DNA from: CAYJBH01 sp964370765
GTDB lineage: Bacteria > Bacillota > Clostridia > Oscillospirales > Ruminococcaceae
Direction: 5' to 3'
Length of the DNA: 64,000 nucleotides
NCBI GenBank assembly: GCA_964370765.1
Contig: CAYJKW010000001.1
Span: 34,040 to 98,039, forward strand
Below are positions 24,641 through 34,300 of this stretch, in pieces. Position numbers and translations under genes: made by a program. Each line of letters begins with the position of its first letter. The stretch's first letter is position 1. The notes beneath the pieces are model-generated. The model had not been told where the DNA came from and made no database searches. It worked only from the letters and a program-made list of their open reading frames with translations.

Positions 24641-26062
24641 GTGATCTGTATTGATGTTAGTAGCGATACTATTCAGATAGTAGTCGCAAAAAAAACAAGA
24701 AGAAAGGTAGAGATACTAAGCTGTAAAAAATTAATGTTACCTAATAGCCTTTTTAAAGGTGATGGTGAGATTAACTTTAATGTTTTGGAGGAATGCATAG
24801 CAGATACACTGGGAAGCATAGCCGATAAAAAGGTAGTAATAACCTTTTCTTTTTCTACAACAGTATACAGTTTGCTTCGGATGTATAAAGAAAAAAACAA
24901 TCGTCAGCAACGTATGGCGATAGAGTCACAGGTTTTTGCAAATATATCGGCAGATGATTATTATGTAGATTATTATCTGCAGAATGCGACGCCGGATAAG
25001 GATGGGCTTTGTGATTTTGTAACCTATGCAGCTAAAAAAACACTTGTAGATGGCAGTAAGGAGCTGTTAAGAAAACTTGGGAAAACGCCTGTTGCATTTT
25101 TGCCCTCACAATATGCGGCGTACCTTTTTATAAAACATTATTTTAACGAAAAGACAATTACACTTGCCAAAATATCGCAAAAAGATATAACGCTACATCT
25201 TTTTAATCCGCCTTATAATATTATAACGCGAAGCATTTTGTTAGAGCAGGCTAATACCAACACATTGTCCGGTGTGCAGGATGATACAAGAACTATTCTA
25301 CAGCAAAATTTGGAAAAACTTAATTCCTACCAATCTATCAAGTTCCCGGGTAAGTCGATGGAGGGGATTGTATTATTCGGAGATAGCAATGTTGAATCGG
25401 CAGTTAAGTTTATACAGGATACTATAGACATACCCTGTGAGAAACTCTCTGATATAGTAGGTGACCTCTCGACCTGCGAGGCAGTTTATCCTATAGGTAG
25501 TTTACTGTGTGAATCGGTAGGTAAAATCAACTTTTTTGACGCTGATATCTATACAAGGGCTATAGGCAGGCAGAGGACCATTAATCTGCCGGTAGCTGCA
25601 GCATCTCTTTTGGTTATTGCAAATATAGCTTTAATTATTGTAACAATGATTATAGAGAGTGAGATTAACAATGATGTAGAGCAGAAAACACAGCTGTTAA
25701 ACGAACCGGAAATTATACGTCAGCTAAACAGCTATGGTGTATTACGAGAAGAACTTGTTTCAAAATATAAAAGCGAGTCTGATTTTGTTGCAGTTGAGGC
25801 TGAACTTGAATCGATGAGCGACTTTAATCAGGATACCTACTATACATTTATTAACGAAGCACCGGATGGGGTTGTTGTAGTGAATGTTAGCTATACTTCA
25901 GGGGTGTACAATATAAGCTGTGTAGGTCAGAATGAACAGCAGGCAGCAGACTATGTTAAAGCCATTACCGAGCTTAACCTGTTTAAAGATGTAGCCTACT
26001 TTGGTTTTAGCGATAATGGAACGGATGTGCTTTTTACTATGACAGGGGGAGGTAGCCGATGA
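24641..26062 (+). CDS. Fused PilM-PilN pilus assembly protein
   Basis: 473 residues, GTG start with AGGAGC upstream. Residues 1-300 have the actin-like PilM fold (MICIDVSSDTIQIVVAKK; nucleotide-loop-like segments KVVITFSF and LFGDSN). A single transmembrane helix follows at about 314-339. The last about 130 residues are a coiled-coil and a small alpha/beta domain like the periplasmic part of PilN. PilM and PilN are separate proteins in most type IV systems, so this is a fusion of the cytoplasmic ring and its membrane partner. It overlaps pilO by 4 bases. Confidence 0.8.
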   Translation: MICIDVSSDTIQIVVAKKTRRKVEILSCKKLMLPNSLFKGDGEINFNVLEECIADTLGSIADKKVVITFSFSTTVYSLLRMYKEKNNRQQRMAIESQVFANISADDYYVDYYLQNATPDKDGLCDFVTYAAKKTLVDGSKELLRKLGKTPVAFLPSQYAAYLFIKHYFNEKTITLAKISQKDITLHLFNPPYNIITRSILLEQANTNTLSGVQDDTRTILQQNLEKLNSYQSIKFPGKSMEGIVLFGDSNVESAVKFIQDTIDIPCEKLSDIVGDLSTCEAVYPIGSLLCESVGKINFFDADIYTRAIGRQRTINLPVAAASLLVIANIALIIVTMIIESEINNDVEQKTQLLNEPEIIRQLNSYGVLREELVSKYKSESDFVAVEAELESMSDFNQDTYYTFINEAPDGVVVVNVSYTSGVYNISCVGQNEQQAADYVKAITELNLFKDVAYFGFSDNGTDVLFTMTGGGSR

Positions 26063-26712
26063 CTAAAAGGGATAGGTTAATACTTGTCACGATAACTACT
26101 GTTTTCTTGCTGTTCGTACTAAATTATTTTTTTACTGTCCCTATAATAAAAAGAAGTATAGCGCAGGCAGAGCAGGCAGAGCAGCTTGATGCCGAGATAT
26201 TGCAGCTGCAGGAGGATATTGCACAGGGGCAGGACCTTATGCAGGAGATTATAGCGGTAGACAGTAGGCTGCAAGTACTGGGGTTAGAGTATTATAGTAA
26301 CGAAAACTATTCAGTACACAATCGCTTTGTAGATATTGCAAACGCATACGGACTTTCGGTTTCTGCAATCGCTATTGGAGAGGCAACACCGACTGAACAG
26401 AATACACAGGCGGCGAGTATAGAGCAGATAGCAGAGCATAGGCTGGTAATAAACCAGCTGTCGGTGCAGGAGATAGAGTTGATAGATTCCTATTATAGTA
26501 TAGTAAAACAGCCTGTGACGATAACTGTTATAGGCAGGGTGGATAGGATAATCGATTATATAGATGAAATGTCCCGCGAGGATGTTTATACGGTGATGAC
26601 GGCAGCCGAGATGGATACAGTTTCGATGCAGTCCGATATAACGGTAGCGTTACAGTTTGAGCAATATCGATATATATTAACACCGATTCAGCTTGATGTT
26701 AATATTGTTTAG
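26059..26712 (+). CDS. PilO-like pilus assembly protein
   Basis: 217 residues. A transmembrane helix at about 7-25 is followed by a coiled-coil (35-80; EQAEQLDAEILQLQEDIAQG) and a ferredoxin-like fold at the C-terminus, the PilO layout. PilO pairs with PilN outside the membrane (known). Start overlaps the PilM-PilN gene by 4 bases and the stop abuts the PilB region, so translation is coupled. Confidence 0.8.
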   Translation: MTKRDRLILVTITTVFLLFVLNYFFTVPIIKRSIAQAEQAEQLDAEILQLQEDIAQGQDLMQEIIAVDSRLQVLGLEYYSNENYSVHNRFVDIANAYGLSVSAIAIGEATPTEQNTQAASIEQIAEHRLVINQLSVQEIELIDSYYSIVKQPVTITVIGRVDRIIDYIDEMSREDVYTVMTAAEMDTVSMQSDITVALQFEQYRYILTPIQLDVNIV

Positions 26713-26732
26713 TGATTATAAGGAATGATAAA

Positions 26733-28439
26733 ATGGCAGAAAGAAAACGTTTAGGCGATATGCTTGTGGAGGGAGGTTTGATCACCGGCTCTCAGCTACA
26801 AAGCGCTTTAAAGCTTCAACAAAATTCCGGTGGTAAAAAGCTTGGGGATATTCTGGTGGATACCGGTGTTGTAAATGAGGAAGATGTTCTGCGTATTTTG
26901 CAAAAATCACTTCATATTGAGTATATATCACTTGCCGAGATGAAAATTCCGGATAGTGTTGTATCGATAATGCCACACGATATTGCCATCAAGTACAATG
27001 TTATACCATATAGATTAGTTGCAGATGAGCTTTATTTGGCTACAGCCGATCCACTTGATTATGATGTGCTATCGATTGTTGAGACAGCCACAGGAAAGCG
27101 GGTTACACCCTGCCTTGCAACAAGGGAGGATATTGCAAATAGCATTGCACGCCATTATGATCGAAAGTTGATTGTTACAGCTGCCGATACCTTAAATGCA
27201 ACAAGCTCAATAGTAGATGAAGCAGAGGCATTAGAACAGTCTGAAAGTGTGGCGGCAGAAAGCCGACTTGGTAATGTGCCGATAGTTCGATTTATTAATA
27301 ATCTTATACTACAAGCACATAACAGCAGTACTAGCGATATTCATATCGAACCTACGTCACAGGATGTTAGGATTAGATTTAGGGTGGATGGATTGTTATC
27401 AGAGATCGTAAGGATGAACACCCGCACACTTCCGGCTATTATTACCCGTGTAAAGATAATGTCAGGTATGGACATAGCGGAGAAACGCATACCTCTTGAT
27501 GGACGTTTTTCGCTTGACATTAGCGGGCAGGAGGTTTCTGCACGTGTTGCAAGTATGCCGACCGTGTTTGGAGAGAAAATAGTAATACGCCTGCTTGCCG
27601 ATAGTCGTTTAGGGGTGCTGCAGCTGGAAGATTTAGGCTTTACCAAGGAGGATGCGGCGGTTTTACGTAAGGCTGTATCTATGCCTAACGGTCTTGTTTT
27701 AATAACAGGCCCTACCGGAAGTGGAAAAACCACCACCCTTTATTCACTTTTGGCACAGCTTAGCCATGTTAGCACAAATGTTCTAACGGTAGAGGATCCT
27801 GTTGAAAAATATGTGGAGGGAATAAATCAAACACAGGTAAATAATCGTGCCGGACTTACCTTTGCAAATGGATTGCGTGCAATCCTTCGACAGGATCCTG
27901 ACAAGATAATGATAGGTGAGATAAGAGATACTGAGACTGCAGATATAGCCGCAAGAGCAGCCATAACAGGACACCTTGTGCTTGCATCCATGCATACAAA
28001 TAGTGCAGCATCCGCCTTTATGAGAATTGTGGATATGGGTGTAGAGCCTTATGTTGCAGCCTCCTCTATAGTTACTACGGTAGCACAGCGACTTGTTAGA
28101 ACACTTTGCCCTTATTGTAAACAAAAATACAGCCCACAGGATGCCGAACGTGCCTTTTTGGATAGATACGGCATAACGCAAGAACACCTATATAAAAGCC
28201 CGGGTTGTGCAAGGTGTGATGGGCTAGGGCATATAGGGCGGCGCGCAGTATGCGAGATAATAGTTACAGATCCTAATATTAGAAAGATGATTGTTAACCG
28301 CAACAATACAAGCGATATAACCTCCTACCTAAAAGAAACACGCAACCAAAAGTTTTTTATAGATGAGGCAATAGATCTTGCAATAAAGGGTATAATATCG
28401 GTGCGAGAAGCGATGGTGCTTAGTGATGTGATCGAATAG
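26733..28439 (+). CDS. pilB: Type IV pilus extension ATPase
   Basis: 568 residues from the ATG at 26733 (AAGGA upstream); a GTG at 26712 in frame overlaps the pilO stop and is less likely. An N-terminal MshEN/T2SSE_N domain (about 5-150) precedes the secretion ATPase: Walker A GPTGSGKT, Asp box LTVEDPVE, Walker B RQDPDKIMIGEIRD and His box GHLVLASMHTN. The tetracysteine zinc site CPYC...CARC marks it as PilB/GspE rather than PilT. No PilT-like retraction ATPase is in the cluster. Confidence 0.95.
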   Translation: MAERKRLGDMLVEGGLITGSQLQSALKLQQNSGGKKLGDILVDTGVVNEEDVLRILQKSLHIEYISLAEMKIPDSVVSIMPHDIAIKYNVIPYRLVADELYLATADPLDYDVLSIVETATGKRVTPCLATREDIANSIARHYDRKLIVTAADTLNATSSIVDEAEALEQSESVAAESRLGNVPIVRFINNLILQAHNSSTSDIHIEPTSQDVRIRFRVDGLLSEIVRMNTRTLPAIITRVKIMSGMDIAEKRIPLDGRFSLDISGQEVSARVASMPTVFGEKIVIRLLADSRLGVLQLEDLGFTKEDAAVLRKAVSMPNGLVLITGPTGSGKTTTLYSLLAQLSHVSTNVLTVEDPVEKYVEGINQTQVNNRAGLTFANGLRAILRQDPDKIMIGEIRDTETADIAARAAITGHLVLASMHTNSAASAFMRIVDMGVEPYVAASSIVTTVAQRLVRTLCPYCKQKYSPQDAERAFLDRYGITQEHLYKSPGCARCDGLGHIGRRAVCEIIVTDPNIRKMIVNRNNTSDITSYLKETRNQKFFIDEAIDLAIKGIISVREAMVLSDVIE

Positions 28440-28450
28440 CGAGTGATTTT

Positions 28451-28490
28451 TCTCCTTTGGGAGCTACATATTTTATATGTGAAAAGGAGA
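28451..28490 (+). promoter_or_regulatory. Hairpin masking the ribosome binding site of the first pilin gene
   Basis: TCTCCTTT (28451-28458) is complementary to AAAAGGAGA (28482-28490), which contains the pilin ribosome binding site. ACATAT/ATATGT (28466-28480) forms the inner stem. The ATG follows at 28495. It could limit pilin translation or act as an RNA stability or processing element. Confidence 0.45.
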
Positions 28491-28494
28491 TTAA

Positions 28495-29001
28495 ATGAAA
28501 AAAATCATACGTAAAAAGAACATAAGCGGATTTACCCTTATCGAGATGTTAGTAGTAATATTAATTATAGTTATTTTAATTGCTATTGCTGTGCCTGCTG
28601 TTGCCGGCTATCGTAGAGATGCACAGGAAACAACCGACAAAGCGGCGGTTAGAACGCTTTATACTGCACTTGAAGCCGCATCGGTAAATGTTAGCCCTAC
28701 CGAACTTGCAGGAACGGTAAATAACTATATTTCCGGACAGGTGGATATTGATAACCCGCCGGATGATGACTATTCAAAGGCGGTTGTGGAGTTGCTTGGG
28801 GAGAATTTTACCGGTAGTTTTAGGTTTGGATTTTATCGCAACAACGGTAGTATTAGGTGGGTATCATGGTGGGACGAAGACACCTCGGATGAGGGAATAA
28901 TGCTATATGATATCGAAAATGGTAACCTTGGGTATCTATCCGATCTTAAGGATGAGTATGCCGATACCATTCATTACAGGCCTACCGGAATAATTATGTA
29001 A
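28495..29001 (+). CDS. Type IV prepilin (candidate major pilin)
   Basis: 168 residues. Class III signal: a basic leader of 12 residues ending in Gly, cleaved before F13, then FTLIE with Glu at +5 and a hydrophobic helix to about residue 35. The mature protein of about 156 residues has few Cys and an acidic globular domain. It is the only medium-size pilin in the cluster and is preceded by a ribosome-site hairpin, so it is the best candidate for the main fibre subunit (inference). Confidence 0.88.
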   Translation: MKKIIRKKNISGFTLIEMLVVILIIVILIAIAVPAVAGYRRDAQETTDKAAVRTLYTALEAASVNVSPTELAGTVNNYISGQVDIDNPPDDDYSKAVVELLGENFTGSFRFGFYRNNGSIRWVSWWDEDTSDEGIMLYDIENGNLGYLSDLKDEYADTIHYRPTGIIM

Positions 29002-29029
29002 GGTTTTAAACAAAGAAAGGCGATCAGAA

Positions 29030-29689
29030 GTGACAATAATAGTAACGATCGTTTTTTTTGTAGCAGGTCTTATGGCTAATAGATTTATCGATCTTTATAT
29101 ACGCCGCAGTTTTACAGGTAGATTTAACAGCCTTAATGCCGTATACACGGTAATGGCGTTATTACCTATATTATTTGCGGCGTGTGGCCATATCTATATG
29201 TACCAAGATATTACAAAGGCAATAATACTATGCCTGTTTTTTATTGTTTTAGCGATAGTAACACTTTCAGACATCTACACGCTTACCGTAGCGGACAGGA
29301 TGCATCTTTGTATAGCATTATTAGCAGTAGTAAATACTATATTAAACATGGAAGATGTTTTGTTGTATTTATCTGGTTTTTTTATTATATCGGTGCCGAT
29401 GTTAGTAGTTGCAAATTTCACAGGCGGTTTTGGCGGTGCCGATATTAAGTTAATGGCTGTATCAGGACTTTTGATTGGGGCAAGACTTATTGCTGTGGCA
29501 TTTTTTATAGCGGTTATTTTAATGGGGTCGATCGGTATCGTACTGATCATTAGAAAACTGATATTTAAAACGCCATATAAAAGACAGATGCCATTTTGTC
29601 CCGCACTTGCTTTAGGCTGTGCTGTAGCAGTGTTTTTCGGAAATAATATTATTGATCAATATTCAATGATTGTTTTGAATACCGTGTAA
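29030..29689 (+). CDS. pilD: Prepilin peptidase (A24 family)
   Basis: 219 residues, GTG start. Polytopic. The two catalytic Asp are in TLSDIYTLTVADR (about residue 83) and GGFGGADIKL (about residue 138, the GxGD variant GGAD). The C-terminal MPFCPALALG matches the family PFGPFLALG segment. The N-terminal cytoplasmic methyltransferase/zinc loop of long PilD proteins is missing, as in other short Gram-positive forms. It cleaves and matures the adjacent prepilins. Confidence 0.88.
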   Translation: MTIIVTIVFFVAGLMANRFIDLYIRRSFTGRFNSLNAVYTVMALLPILFAACGHIYMYQDITKAIILCLFFIVLAIVTLSDIYTLTVADRMHLCIALLAVVNTILNMEDVLLYLSGFFIISVPMLVVANFTGGFGGADIKLMAVSGLLIGARLIAVAFFIAVILMGSIGIVLIIRKLIFKTPYKRQMPFCPALALGCAVAVFFGNNIIDQYSMIVLNTV

Positions 29690-29699
29690 GTAGGTTTTA

Positions 29700-32600
29700 A
29701 TGTCAAAAAAGATTTTAGACAATATAGGGTTCACCCTTGTGGAGATGGTTGTCGTGGTTGCAATAGTTGCGATTACGGCCGCTATTGCTGTGCCATCTCT
29801 TATAGGGTTTATAGATGAAGGTAGGCAGACGAGACGAAACGAGGACGCAAAGACAATCTTTCTTGCTGCACAAAATCAACTTACCCAGTTAAGGGCGGTT
29901 GGGAATTTGAAGAATGCTTATGGTACACAGCTATCAGGCCAATATTTTTTGTTGGACGATGATGGGTCCTTTTTAAACGAGCTTAACCCTACATTTGAAA
30001 CGATATCCCTAAATAATGTCTATCTAAAACTTGGCGAGATGTATCCTAACGGTGATATTGAAAATGGTAAGGATGGGTATGTAAGGTATATTTCAAAGCC
30101 TGCTGGTCACTATCCAGATAGTACAGTGCATATGTTATTGGAGGCATCTCTTGGTGATATTGGTGTTCTAAATAATGCAATAGTAATAGAGTACAATATT
30201 CTTACAGCAAAGGTATTGTCGGTGTTTTATAGCGATAGCGTTCAACAACTGGGTTATGATACCGCAGATGATAAATCCAACATAACCGCACAACGCCCAT
30301 ATCCCTATGCAGATGAGCGTGACCAAGGTTACTATGGTGTGGATTACACAGGGGACACTCCGCCGGAAAATAATGTTGATATTTCGGTTTTCCTATATGA
30401 TGGATATAGGGATGATATTGCGGCAACGCCGGAGCGCTTAAACACTAACGAACCATTATCTGATGTAGGTAGTGACGGAGATTATCTACAAAATGTGCTA
30501 TATGCAGAGATATTAATAGAGAAAACTGGGCTTGATAAACCGATTAATCTTGCTATTGATGGGGTGGAGGTAGCAACAGGTCTTGACCTATCACGTTTCG
30601 AGGATGGTGAAAGTTTTGAGGATGCACTTTCAAACTTTAATATTAATGATGAAGAACTTATATTTAGAAACGATAACAGAATTACCGGTGCAGTAGAGGA
30701 TGACTTTGCAAGGTTTATCTGGGTTTTAGACTATGTTGGTGGTGATATGACCGATACAGCACAACAACGGTATTCGATAACAAGATATCAAACAAAATTT
30801 GGTGTTGTATTAAGCCCGTCAGATGAAATAAAGGTATCCGCTATACAGACTTCGTCCGGAAATATGCAGGTTGTATCCAATTCGAAAAATCCCTACTACC
30901 TTACCGGTGATACACCCTATGGGATTGCAAGCCCAAGGCATCTATATAATATTCGATTTACCGATATAACCGATTCGATTGAGTTTGCTCAAAAGGATGA
31001 TATTGACTTCTCGGTAGATGATAATATCCTGTCGACTAATCCACTTGTTATGCCACCCCTGCCGGAGTTTTCCGGTAGCTACTCCGGAAACTACGATTTA
31101 GGAGATAATACCGGTGCATACACTATAAAAAACCTAAAGGTGTACGATGTTAACGACGATGGCAACTCGGTAGGTCTGTTCGAAAGTCTTACGGATAAGG
31201 CCCTAGTATCACATGTAATGTTTATAGATCCACTCATAACGGTGGAAAACACCACGAACCAGTGGTTACGTCCGGATGCAGGAAAATTTGCGGGAGTTGT
31301 AGCTGGTTTTAGCACCGGAACAATTCACCATATAACAATACTGTCACAGCAACTATCAACACCGGTTGTAGATGATGATACCGTAGATAAAGATGCTACC
31401 AACATACGCAATGACTATGTAGGGGGCATTGTTGGTATGGTTGGAGATAGTGTTAAAGAGGATTCTATTCACCATATCCTATACCTTGCGCCTGCACCGG
31501 CCGAGGAAAACGGGTCGTATACTGCAAACTATACGCGCTTTGATTATCCGATTATAGGCACAAACCAAACCATAGCAGCAAATCAAAAGGATAACCTAGC
31601 AGATGTAGAGCTTGCAAAAAAAGCTATTGCCGATGAAAGTTGCTACTATCTTGTAGGTCAGCTGCTAAGGCCGAATGGCGATGATACCGGTGCTCCCGAC
31701 GAAAATATCAATGTGGATGTTGTGAGTGATGGGTTAGGCCAACCGATAAGCACTAATGATATCTATGCGGATATGAACAACCAATCAAGCGAGTTCTATA
31801 ATAACTTTATCAAAACGGGTGATTATGGTTATGTAAAAGGTGTACGCGACCCCGTTAATCTTACCGTTGATGCCGATATGTACCCATACCCATACTATGG
31901 AAATAAACTACCGGATAGTGGAACTGTTGCACAAGACCAGCTTAGCTTTAGTTGGCCGGTAGCTCAGTTGCAACCATTTAAAGCCCAGTTTGTGTATTAT
32001 GAAATATACGGAAATAAACTTGCCCCTAATATGCCGGAGGTTGGAGTTTATAGTATAACTTTATCTACAACCGATAAGGCACAAAACACCTTGATAGATA
32101 CCGACGTGCAGACTAACTATCGCATCCTTTCGGATGGGTATGCTATAAGGATTAACCGGCCCTATTCAATGCTGGACTCGGACGATATAGATTTTGCAGT
32201 TAACGGTGTAGAGGTGCCGGACGAAATAAGCAGTTGGTTGTATAGGTATGCCGAAAATCCAGCTAGTGATGATTTTACAGATCGCTTTCGCAATGATATT
32301 AATTCGACTGATATTGAATCGATCTTAACAATTGATAATGCCGACCTACAAGCAGCGGTTGATAGTGCTAAGTATGGGGGAGACGAAACAGATATAATGC
32401 AGCTGTCGATTGCCAACACAAAAAATAATAGCTACAGCCATTCGATCTATATTAACCCGTTGTTTGCAAGGGCATTATATATTTTTAAGTCATCTGCTCA
32501 ACCAGAAGATATGACCTATGCAATCAGAAGTCAGCGTCACCTTGATAATATTGGGCGATATAAAAACTCAACCTCTCATCTTTCAAGCTATGCTCAGGAG

Positions 32601-34274
32601 TTGAATATAGACCTTTTGAACTACAATAAAAGCTTCCCCTCCGGTGCAAACAATGCTAATATAAACCTTTGGAGCTACAACTCACTAGTTTCAAAGCCTG
32701 CGGGTAACCTGTTTTCAAACTTTAAATACAATAATGGTATATATATCGGTGGGTCAGGGATGGAGTATAACAGCTGTGTAGCCGGTACAACCTATGCGTT
32801 TGCGGGAAGTTACAATGGCTTTGGACACAGTATAGATAACCTTACCTTATCTGCTACCGGTGGTTCTGTGGCACTGTTTGAAGAAACTGAAAAATCCGGA
32901 ACAATACAGGATTTAAGACTTAACAACTTTAATATCACATCTAGTGGGCTTACGATAGGTGCAGCGGTGGTAGCAAAAAATGCAGGCACACTAAAAAATA
33001 TTACCGTTAGCAACGCTACAGTTTCCGGAACATACTATGACTATGCGGGCAGCACTACTGTTCCACCGGGCACCAACAGACCACTAGAGGTTGGCGGTGC
33101 GGTTGCTATAAACACCTCTACCGGTATCCTTAACGATGTAAAGGTAGTTGACTCCACAGTTTTAAGAACCGAAGCCGGTGCAGGTGGGGAGTATAATCCC
33201 AACAGAAGGGGTGCAGGTGGAATTGCAGGGGATAATAGTGGTCTTATTGTTAACAGTGGGGTAGTGGATTCTATAATTTCGGTAGCAGATAATGTTGTAG
33301 GTGGAATAGTAGGACTAATGCGGGAAGATGGCACGGTTAAGGATAGCTATTTTATTAGCAACACCGTTACTGCTGATGGTACCCCTAAATCTGCTATCGG
33401 CTATGATGGCACTGCCACGGGAATAGGCGGAAATACACCTTACTATTCTATCGGAGGAATAGTAGGCGGCGGTGAGGGCACGGTAGCCGATACACTATTT
33501 CTTGCAGTTGCACCGGAAGTCGATAAGACAGGTGATGGAATAGCGGACATGATAAATCCTTTAACCGATGAAGATGCAGCTGGTATCACCATGATAGATA
33601 ATGTTTTTTTAAGCGGTGACTATTACTCGGATGATGGTGTAAACTGGGTGCGGTATGACTATAACAGCGTGCTACCGTCCTATGGCACTGCTGACAAAAC
33701 AGGGTTGATAGCGTTAGGGAGTGAGTTTATAAACCGTAGTTGGCTTGAGACAAACGCAGATAATCAGCTAAGTAACTGGACACAGCTTCCACCATACCCC
33801 TATCCGCTTGCACCTTTTGCAGAGGAGACACAGGTTCCTTATGCAACATCATCATTTTTATCGCCCGAAACAGTAGGTTTGTCATCTGAGGTGGGTGGCA
33901 GTGCTCCGGTTGTGGAGGTATCACTGTATAATAAAACCGAAGATCGAAGCAGTTACGGGAACGTTGATGTTACCTTTGTTGGGGATATATTTATCGATCC
34001 CGACACGGTTACTATAGATAATGGCGATAGTTTTTTAGTTAGGGACAGTGATTTTACACTAACAAGGGATGATGGTACGGCTATATTGACCTTGTTTGGC
34101 ATTGAGATTTTGCCAAATACAGTTAAAAAGATACAGTTTAATATATTGCCGGCCGATACGATACAGCAGGGTAGCATGACGGTTTCATACAATAAAACTG
34201 ATTTTAGTATCGTGAATACAAGACCGATTGTATCTAATGTTGTGGAACAGACACAGCTATTCTATTACAGATAG
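29700..34274 (+). CDS. Giant prepilin with adhesin-like extracellular region (1524 aa)
   Basis: 1524 residues. A canonical prepilin start (10-residue leader to G10, then FTLVEMVVVVAIVAI) is joined to an exceptionally long extracellular part. That part has at least two copies of a RHLxNI module followed by DIDF/LNIDLLN (about 405-435 and 940-980) and several GGIVG-type glycine turns (VGGIVGMVG, VGGIVGLM, IGGIVGGG) like GLUG repeats of surface adhesins. Pilins are normally 120-250 residues. A tip adhesin assembled through its pilin N-terminus is the natural model (inference). It lies between the peptidase and three small pilin-like genes. Confidence 0.82.
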   Translation: MSKKILDNIGFTLVEMVVVVAIVAITAAIAVPSLIGFIDEGRQTRRNEDAKTIFLAAQNQLTQLRAVGNLKNAYGTQLSGQYFLLDDDGSFLNELNPTFETISLNNVYLKLGEMYPNGDIENGKDGYVRYISKPAGHYPDSTVHMLLEASLGDIGVLNNAIVIEYNILTAKVLSVFYSDSVQQLGYDTADDKSNITAQRPYPYADERDQGYYGVDYTGDTPPENNVDISVFLYDGYRDDIAATPERLNTNEPLSDVGSDGDYLQNVLYAEILIEKTGLDKPINLAIDGVEVATGLDLSRFEDGESFEDALSNFNINDEELIFRNDNRITGAVEDDFARFIWVLDYVGGDMTDTAQQRYSITRYQTKFGVVLSPSDEIKVSAIQTSSGNMQVVSNSKNPYYLTGDTPYGIASPRHLYNIRFTDITDSIEFAQKDDIDFSVDDNILSTNPLVMPPLPEFSGSYSGNYDLGDNTGAYTIKNLKVYDVNDDGNSVGLFESLTDKALVSHVMFIDPLITVENTTNQWLRPDAGKFAGVVAGFSTGTIHHITILSQQLSTPVVDDDTVDKDATNIRNDYVGGIVGMVGDSVKEDSIHHILYLAPAPAEENGSYTANYTRFDYPIIGTNQTIAANQKDNLADVELAKKAIADESCYYLVGQLLRPNGDDTGAPDENINVDVVSDGLGQPISTNDIYADMNNQSSEFYNNFIKTGDYGYVKGVRDPVNLTVDADMYPYPYYGNKLPDSGTVAQDQLSFSWPVAQLQPFKAQFVYYEIYGNKLAPNMPEVGVYSITLSTTDKAQNTLIDTDVQTNYRILSDGYAIRINRPYSMLDSDDIDFAVNGVEVPDEISSWLYRYAENPASDDFTDRFRNDINSTDIESILTIDNADLQAAVDSAKYGGDETDIMQLSIANTKNNSYSHSIYINPLFARALYIFKSSAQPEDMTYAIRSQRHLDNIGRYKNSTSHLSSYAQELNIDLLNYNKSFPSGANNANINLWSYNSLVSKPAGNLFSNFKYNNGIYIGGSGMEYNSCVAGTTYAFAGSYNGFGHSIDNLTLSATGGSVALFEETEKSGTIQDLRLNNFNITSSGLTIGAAVVAKNAGTLKNITVSNATVSGTYYDYAGSTTVPPGTNRPLEVGGAVAINTSTGILNDVKVVDSTVLRTEAGAGGEYNPNRRGAGGIAGDNSGLIVNSGVVDSIISVADNVVGGIVGLMREDGTVKDSYFISNTVTADGTPKSAIGYDGTATGIGGNTPYYSIGGIVGGGEGTVADTLFLAVAPEVDKTGDGIADMINPLTDEDAAGITMIDNVFLSGDYYSDDGVNWVRYDYNSVLPSYGTADKTGLIALGSEFINRSWLETNADNQLSNWTQLPPYPYPLAPFAEETQVPYATSSFLSPETVGLSSEVGGSAPVVEVSLYNKTEDRSSYGNVDVTFVGDIFIDPDTVTIDNGDSFLVRDSDFTLTRDDGTAILTLFGIEILPNTVKKIQFNILPADTIQQGSMTVSYNKTDFSIVNTRPIVSNVVEQTQLFYYR

Positions 34275-34300
34275 GGGGGGTAGGCATAAAAAAATTAGTA

